Shown: piece after piece, positions 8,454-11,199 of the stretch
Numbering within the stretch: the stretch's first letter is position 1
Layout: every line of letters begins with the position of its first letter
From: Microdochium bolleyi
Lineage: Eukaryota; Ascomycota; Sordariomycetes; Xylariales; Microdochiaceae
Direction of reading: 5' to 3'
DNA: 11,199 bases
Assembly (NCBI GenBank): GCA_001566295.1
Contig: KQ964346.1
Coordinates: 1 to 11,199 of the forward strand
Made by a program: the position numbers and the translations under genes
The notes under the pieces: generated by a model
What the model saw: only the letters and a program-made list of their open reading frames with translations
Databases searched by the model: none
What the model was told of the DNA's origin: nothing

Positions 8454-9084
8454 CCCTGGAATGCCCCCTACCAGCATCATCGTCGGTGCCAGCGCCTGCG
8501 TAAACGCCTCTCGGTCACGCCTATATGCCTGGACCTTGGCCCTGTCGAGCCCCTTACCACGTGTCCACTGTTTCTGAAGCTCGCTGCTCCCGGAGATTAT
8601 GTGGGAGATGCTGTGACGGCAGTTTTCTATCCACGCGGCGTTGCTGATATGGGCGCGGAAGCTGTGGCCTTCTTAGTTGTTCGTGACGTTGTCGTGTATG
8701 CTCTGGAGTGACGGCACTAGATCTATCAACTGGCTCGCGTGCTTATCGAGTAAGAGTCCCTTAAGCCGCGCTTCTACCTCGCGTATATGGTACTGCATGA
8801 TATCGCTGGTCTGCTCACGGCTAATTATGATGTTATTGATATTGGCAAACTCAACCCCGTCGATGGTTGTCTATTCCATATTGACGTCTCCCGTAGTCCG
8901 CTTCCGTATCGCCGATAGTGAGGCCTAGGCTATTATGCACCACGTCAGCAGAGTCTGGTAGTCCACGCCCGGCTTTGTATATATGGCGCCGTCCAGTCTG
9001 GACCCGATGGCGGCGCACTGGTTATTACCTTCAATCACCGTCAGCGCGTAGCTCGACTTTGGTAACGTCGCCCCTCTAGTCTCG

Positions 9085-9141
9085 TCTAGTGCCTGGAGGC
9101 AGTACCCGGCCGCACGGCCCGCCCTGCCTCCAGGCACTAGA
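9085..9141. repeat. Hairpin element with perfect 18-bp terminal inverted repeats
   Basis: TCTAGTGCCTGGAGGCAG at 9085-9102 is the exact reverse complement of 9124-9141, around a 21-base GC-rich loop. Each arm contains the palindrome found in the array at 5378-5600. The element fills most of the candidate intron, and its right-hand arm as read on the minus strand supplies the CACTAG acceptor. Confidence 0.85.
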
Positions 9142-9158
9142 TAGAGTAGTCGACTTAC
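9086..9158 (-). other. Candidate 73-nt phase-1 intron of the TLH gene
   Basis: The minus strand shows a perfect fungal donor AG|GTAAGT (intron starts at 9158) and an acceptor CACTAG ending at 9086. Upstream coding uses one frame and downstream coding another. Removing these 73 bases joins them exactly, giving a total of 4608 coding bases. No clear RCTRAC branch site is visible, possibly lost to RIP. Most of the intron is a palindromic insertion (9085-9141), so an alternative is an insertion without splicing. Confidence 0.6.
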
Positions 9159-10229
9159 CTTAGTCGTCGGACACCGTTATAGCTGAGCGGGTGCCCTCGT
9201 ACACCACTAAGTAGAATACCTTAAGTAGCGCCGAGAAGGTCTGGCCGAAATTTACCGCGTTCTTCCAGTTGTAGCTGCTATTAACCCCTATAGCCGCACA
9301 GGCTGTTATTATAACGCTGTTAAACTCGCTTGCCCGGAGCGGCTGCCGGTAAAGCGCGGATATGAGATCGAGTAGATCGATGTCCTTTGTAGTATCGTTA
9401 AAGACCGGCTAGTGCGTATCGAGCACCTTATCTAACGCCCTCTCCTACACGTCAGTCAAGCGGTACTGGAGCTGTGGCGCCTCGTCCTACCGGACACGAT
9501 ACACTACCCTTATGATCTTCGTCATCTCTGCGCCAGTATACTGCTATAGCGTGCTATCCTGGATATCTGCGCGGAAGGGATCGCGTGCTACCTCTGCCTA
9601 TAGCCGGCGGTTGAGTGCTATTAGTACCGGGTGGCTTATGCCTTGGACGAGGCGTGCTTTGGCCCTCTTATATATCGCGATCAGGTGATCAATTATCGGC
9701 CTGAGCTTAGTATTATAAAGTGTGTTGTTAACGAGACCGTGTACTTCGCTAAGCTGTATGCCCACGAAGGGCCTGTTGAATTTGAGCTCCCGTAGTATCT
9801 CGTTAGTGTCGTCGAGACTTATTCGCGGTACCGTTATCTTTGCAGTCGTGTAGGTTGTGTAAGCCTCGATAATGTCCGCGAATGGCTGATGCGTGCGTGT
9901 CTCTGTTGCGCTTACTCGCGCGTATGTGACCCTGGCTCCCCTCGCGAAAGGGTGGGCGAAAGCCATGGTTGAGCTTACACGGCCCGGGTGTGTCGACTTG
10001 TGCGTTCTTATTGCCGATTCGGAGACAACCACATAGTTATATGATCCGCACGCGCGTATATCTATAATGTCCAGGAACTCGATTGGCCGAATCGCGGTCT
10101 GGAAGACGCCGACCTGGTCTTGCAGGGCTGAAAGGTTGTCTTTTATATTTGTCGTACCTTCTCTTAGCCACCCTAAAGTCTTGACTTCATTCAGTACATT
10201 ATCGGTATCTTCTTTATTGTAGTTCTTCT

Positions 10230-10302
10230 TGAGGTATGTAGCTAGGTGACTGCGGATGTTGCTCTCTTGTGTAGGGAGGATGATATTGGTGTATGCGCCG
10301 CA
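10230..10302 (-). other. RIP-damaged C2H2-like finger at the TLH N-terminus
   Basis: Residues 29-51 read C29-x2-Y32-x14-H47-x3-Y51 in FCGAYTNIILP...IRSHLATY. Restoring only the RIP direction (TGC to TAC at 32, CAC to TAC at 51) accounts for both missing ligands of a C-x2-C-x14-H-x3-H finger. C2H2-type fingers near the N-terminus are known from DUF3505/OrsD-like fungal proteins and telomere-linked helicases. Confidence 0.55.
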
Positions 10303-10404
10303 GAATAAGAGCTGCTGCCCCTCTCGCCGAATAAGGTGTAGCTGGAGCTGGCCCCCAGCCGCCGTGCCTTCCTAGTCGTCTGTCATGCTGGTATCCTTGT
10401 GTCG

Positions 10405-10422
10405 TCTGGTGCCCCCGGGCAG
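10405..10422 (-). repeat. Palindromic repeat copy in the TLH leader
   Basis: The minus strand reads CTGCCCGGGGGCACCAGA, a variant of the family repeat, ending 19 bases before the TLH ATG. It would lie in the 5' untranslated leader. Confidence 0.65.
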
Positions 10423-10439
10423 TAGCTATCGGGTATAGT

Positions 10440-10470
10440 TGGGATGAGGGTGATAGGGGAGGAAGGAAGG
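10440..10470 (-). promoter_or_regulatory. Pyrimidine-rich tract upstream of the TLH start
   Basis: The minus strand is almost pure C/T here (CCTTCCTTCCTCCCC and on), 55-85 bp before the ATG at 10386. Such CT-rich tracts are a common core-promoter feature near transcription starts in filamentous fungi. It supports 10386 as the true start. Confidence 0.5.
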
Positions 10471-10473
10471 TCT

Positions 10474-10489
10474 GGTTGCTATAGCAACC
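10474..10489. promoter_or_regulatory. RFX X-box-like palindrome, GGTTGCTATAGCAACC
   Basis: A perfect 16-bp palindrome lies 88-103 bp upstream of the TLH ATG. Its core GTTGCTATAGCAAC fits the RFX-family X-box (GTTGCC-AT-GGCAAC) with one change per half-site, and both changes are CpA-to-TpA, as RIP would make. RFX repressors such as yeast Crt1 control DNA-damage-inducible genes, so damage-responsive expression of the ancestral helicase is a reasonable inference. Confidence 0.5.
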
Positions 10490-10562
10490 GGGAGAAATCT
10501 CACCATATGGCTAGGCCGAATTGCCGGGCGGTCAGCGCTGAGCTATATGTGGCCCGTGCGTG

Positions 10563-10578
10563 TGCCTGGAGGCACTAG
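10563..10578 (+). repeat. Palindromic repeat copy upstream of TLH
   Basis: TGCCTGGAGGCACTAG matches the family consensus exactly and lies about 180 bp upstream of the TLH ATG. Between it and 10724 I see only a TATA-like patch (TATATAGG at about 10698-10705) and no gene. Confidence 0.75.
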
Positions 10579-10724
10579 TCCGTCCAGTCTGTGTGGTTAA
10601 GCATTCAGTCATCCACCAGCGAGGCAAAGATCGTATCACTTTACTGTCTTGGATTATTCGCTAGTCCTGCTTAACGATCTAACTATCGGCACAGCGATAT
10701 ATAGGTATATCTGATACCTTGTAA

Positions 10725-11042
10725 TTAGTGCTGTGAACGAACCCACGTATCATATATCTGCACGCGGATTGATTTACGGATTGATGCTATCGCCAGGCCC
10801 ACACCCTTAGTGGCTGAGGTCGCTGCAGTAGAGGACGACTCGCCACCGTTCCTAACAGTCGTTGCGGCCTTGATCACGCTGTCTTCTCCGCCATCCTCGC
10901 ACTTCTCGCCCTTGTCTGATACTTCTTGCGCACCCTTCTCGGCTGCCACTACTTTCTAAGCCGACTCAGCTGCGTGAGGTAGCTTCTCCGTAGCCTCTCG
11001 TCCTCTTGCCGCAGCTCTCTGTTGCGCAGCTGCCGCCTTCAT
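10725..11042 (-). pseudogene. Small Ala/Lys-rich broken ORF next to the telomere
   Basis: From ATG at 11042-11040 the frame reads MKAAAAQQRAAARGREATEK, continues through an acidic stretch (KCEDGGEDS) and a Ser/Thr/Ala segment, and ends at TAA (10727-10725): 105 codons with one TAG at 10958-10956, probably a RIPed CAG. It is on the same strand as TLH and shares its frame register with TLH exon 2. The frame stays open upstream almost to the TTAGGG tract. It is low-complexity, and I recognise no family. It could be a separate small gene, an upstream exon of the TLH transcript, or chance; Ala-rich ORFs arise easily in GC-rich DNA. Confidence 0.3.
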
Positions 11043-11104
11043 TAATTCACTTATGGTTGCGCGCTTCGCTGGACTTCTCTTGCGTTGGACGCCGGCCTGT
11101 GCAT

Positions 11105-11199
11105 TTAGGTTAGGTTAGGGTTAGGGTTAGGGTTAGGGTTAGGGTTAGGGTTAGGGTTAGGGTTAGGGTTAGGGTTAGGGTTAGGGTTAGGGTTAGGGT
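11105..11199 (+). repeat. Telomere, (TTAGGG)14 at the chromosome end
   Basis: Two variant TTAGG units (11105-11109, 11110-11114) are followed by 14 uninterrupted TTAGGG units from 11115 and one further base at the end of the window. The G-rich strand runs 5' to 3' toward the end, as at a true right-hand chromosome terminus. Variant units at the proximal edge are common where telomerase first copied onto non-telomeric DNA. Confidence 0.98.

Larger units (their letters stand above)
5706..10386 (-). pseudogene. Telomere-linked RecQ-type helicase (TLH) pseudogene
   Basis: Fungal TLH genes encode large RecQ-family DNA helicases found only next to telomeres; a role in telomere maintenance or subtelomere spread is proposed. 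Here the ATG at 10386-10384 opens exon 1 (to 9159), a 73-nt intron follows, and exon 2 (from 9085) runs in one frame to TGA at 5708-5706: 1536 codons. In order: C2H2-like finger (residues 29-51), unassigned region, tyrosine-recombinase-like stretch (621-801), RecQ core (907-1177), Cys4 cluster (1205-1231), acidic linker (about 1282-1294) and a C-terminal tail. I count about 24 internal stops, all TAG or TAA (for example at 10374, 9600, 9546, 9489, 9447, 9411, 9162, 8927, 8042, 7316, 6806, 6803, 6782, 6065). No TGA occurs before the end, as RIP of CAG, CAA and TGG predicts. The helicase identity is firm; the intron is inferred. Confidence 0.9.

Noticed and set aside
6814..8928. Plus-strand ORFs opposite the helicase (for example 6814-7026, 8344-8577, 8677-8928).
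   Set aside because: They are antisense shadows of the helicase frame, which carries clear RecQ motifs on the minus strand.
383..10386. A ciliate-like code in which TAG and TAA mean Gln, with TGA as the only stop.
   Set aside because: It fits many helicase stops, but in the retroelement TAG also stands at Trp positions. Cys-to-Tyr, His-to-Tyr and Pro-to-Leu changes and the mismatches in the hairpin arms share the same CpA-to-TpA direction, and some TGA also interrupts Gag. RIP explains all of these together.

Overview
This is the extreme right end of a chromosome from a filamentous ascomycete (Pezizomycotina-like fungus). The + strand finishes in 14 perfect TTAGGG units running to the last base. 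The genes are broken almost only by TAG and TAA, and TpG/CpA are depleted in favour of TpA. That is the mark of repeat-induced point mutation (RIP), the fungal defence that turns CpA into TpA in duplicated DNA. No intact protein-coding gene is visible.

Layout, left to right. (1) 1-382: sequence without RIP scars that ends in an LTR-like terminus (GGTTGTCACA) with a TATA box and a 17-bp direct repeat. (2) 383-4957: a heavily RIPed Ty3/gypsy retrotransposon on the + strand: gag with a damaged zinc knuckle, an unusually long cysteine-bearing region after it, then protease, reverse transcriptase, RNase H and the integrase zinc finger. It stops abruptly before the integrase catalytic core and has no 3' LTR. 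(3) 4958-5250: extremely GC- and CpG-rich DNA, followed to about 5600 by a degenerate 47-51-bp tandem array built around a short palindrome (TGCCTGGAGGCACTAGA). (4) 5706-10386, minus strand: one long telomere-linked RecQ-type helicase (TLH) pseudogene, transcribed away from the telomere. One frame change, explained by a 73-nt intron, gives a coherent 1536-codon frame with about 24 internal TAG/TAA codons and a final TGA. (5) 10387-10725: its promoter side, with a pyrimidine-rich tract and a perfect 16-bp palindrome resembling an RFX X-box. (6) 10725-11042, minus: a small Ala/Lys-rich broken ORF of unknown function. (7) 11105-11199: the telomere.

The helicase frame reads, in order: a C2H2-like finger with two metal ligands changed to Tyr; a long unassigned N-terminal region; a stretch that carries the Arg-Lys-Arg-His-Tyr spacing of a tyrosine recombinase; a RecQ helicase core with Walker A, DEAx and motif VI; a four-Cys zinc cluster; and an acidic, family-specific C-terminus. 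A recombinase-like module joined to a RecQ motor in a telomere-adjacent gene, together with a palindromic repeat found upstream of, inside and downstream of that gene, is the most interesting content of the window. These elements look like fossils of a selfish or telomere-maintenance subtelomeric system silenced by RIP.
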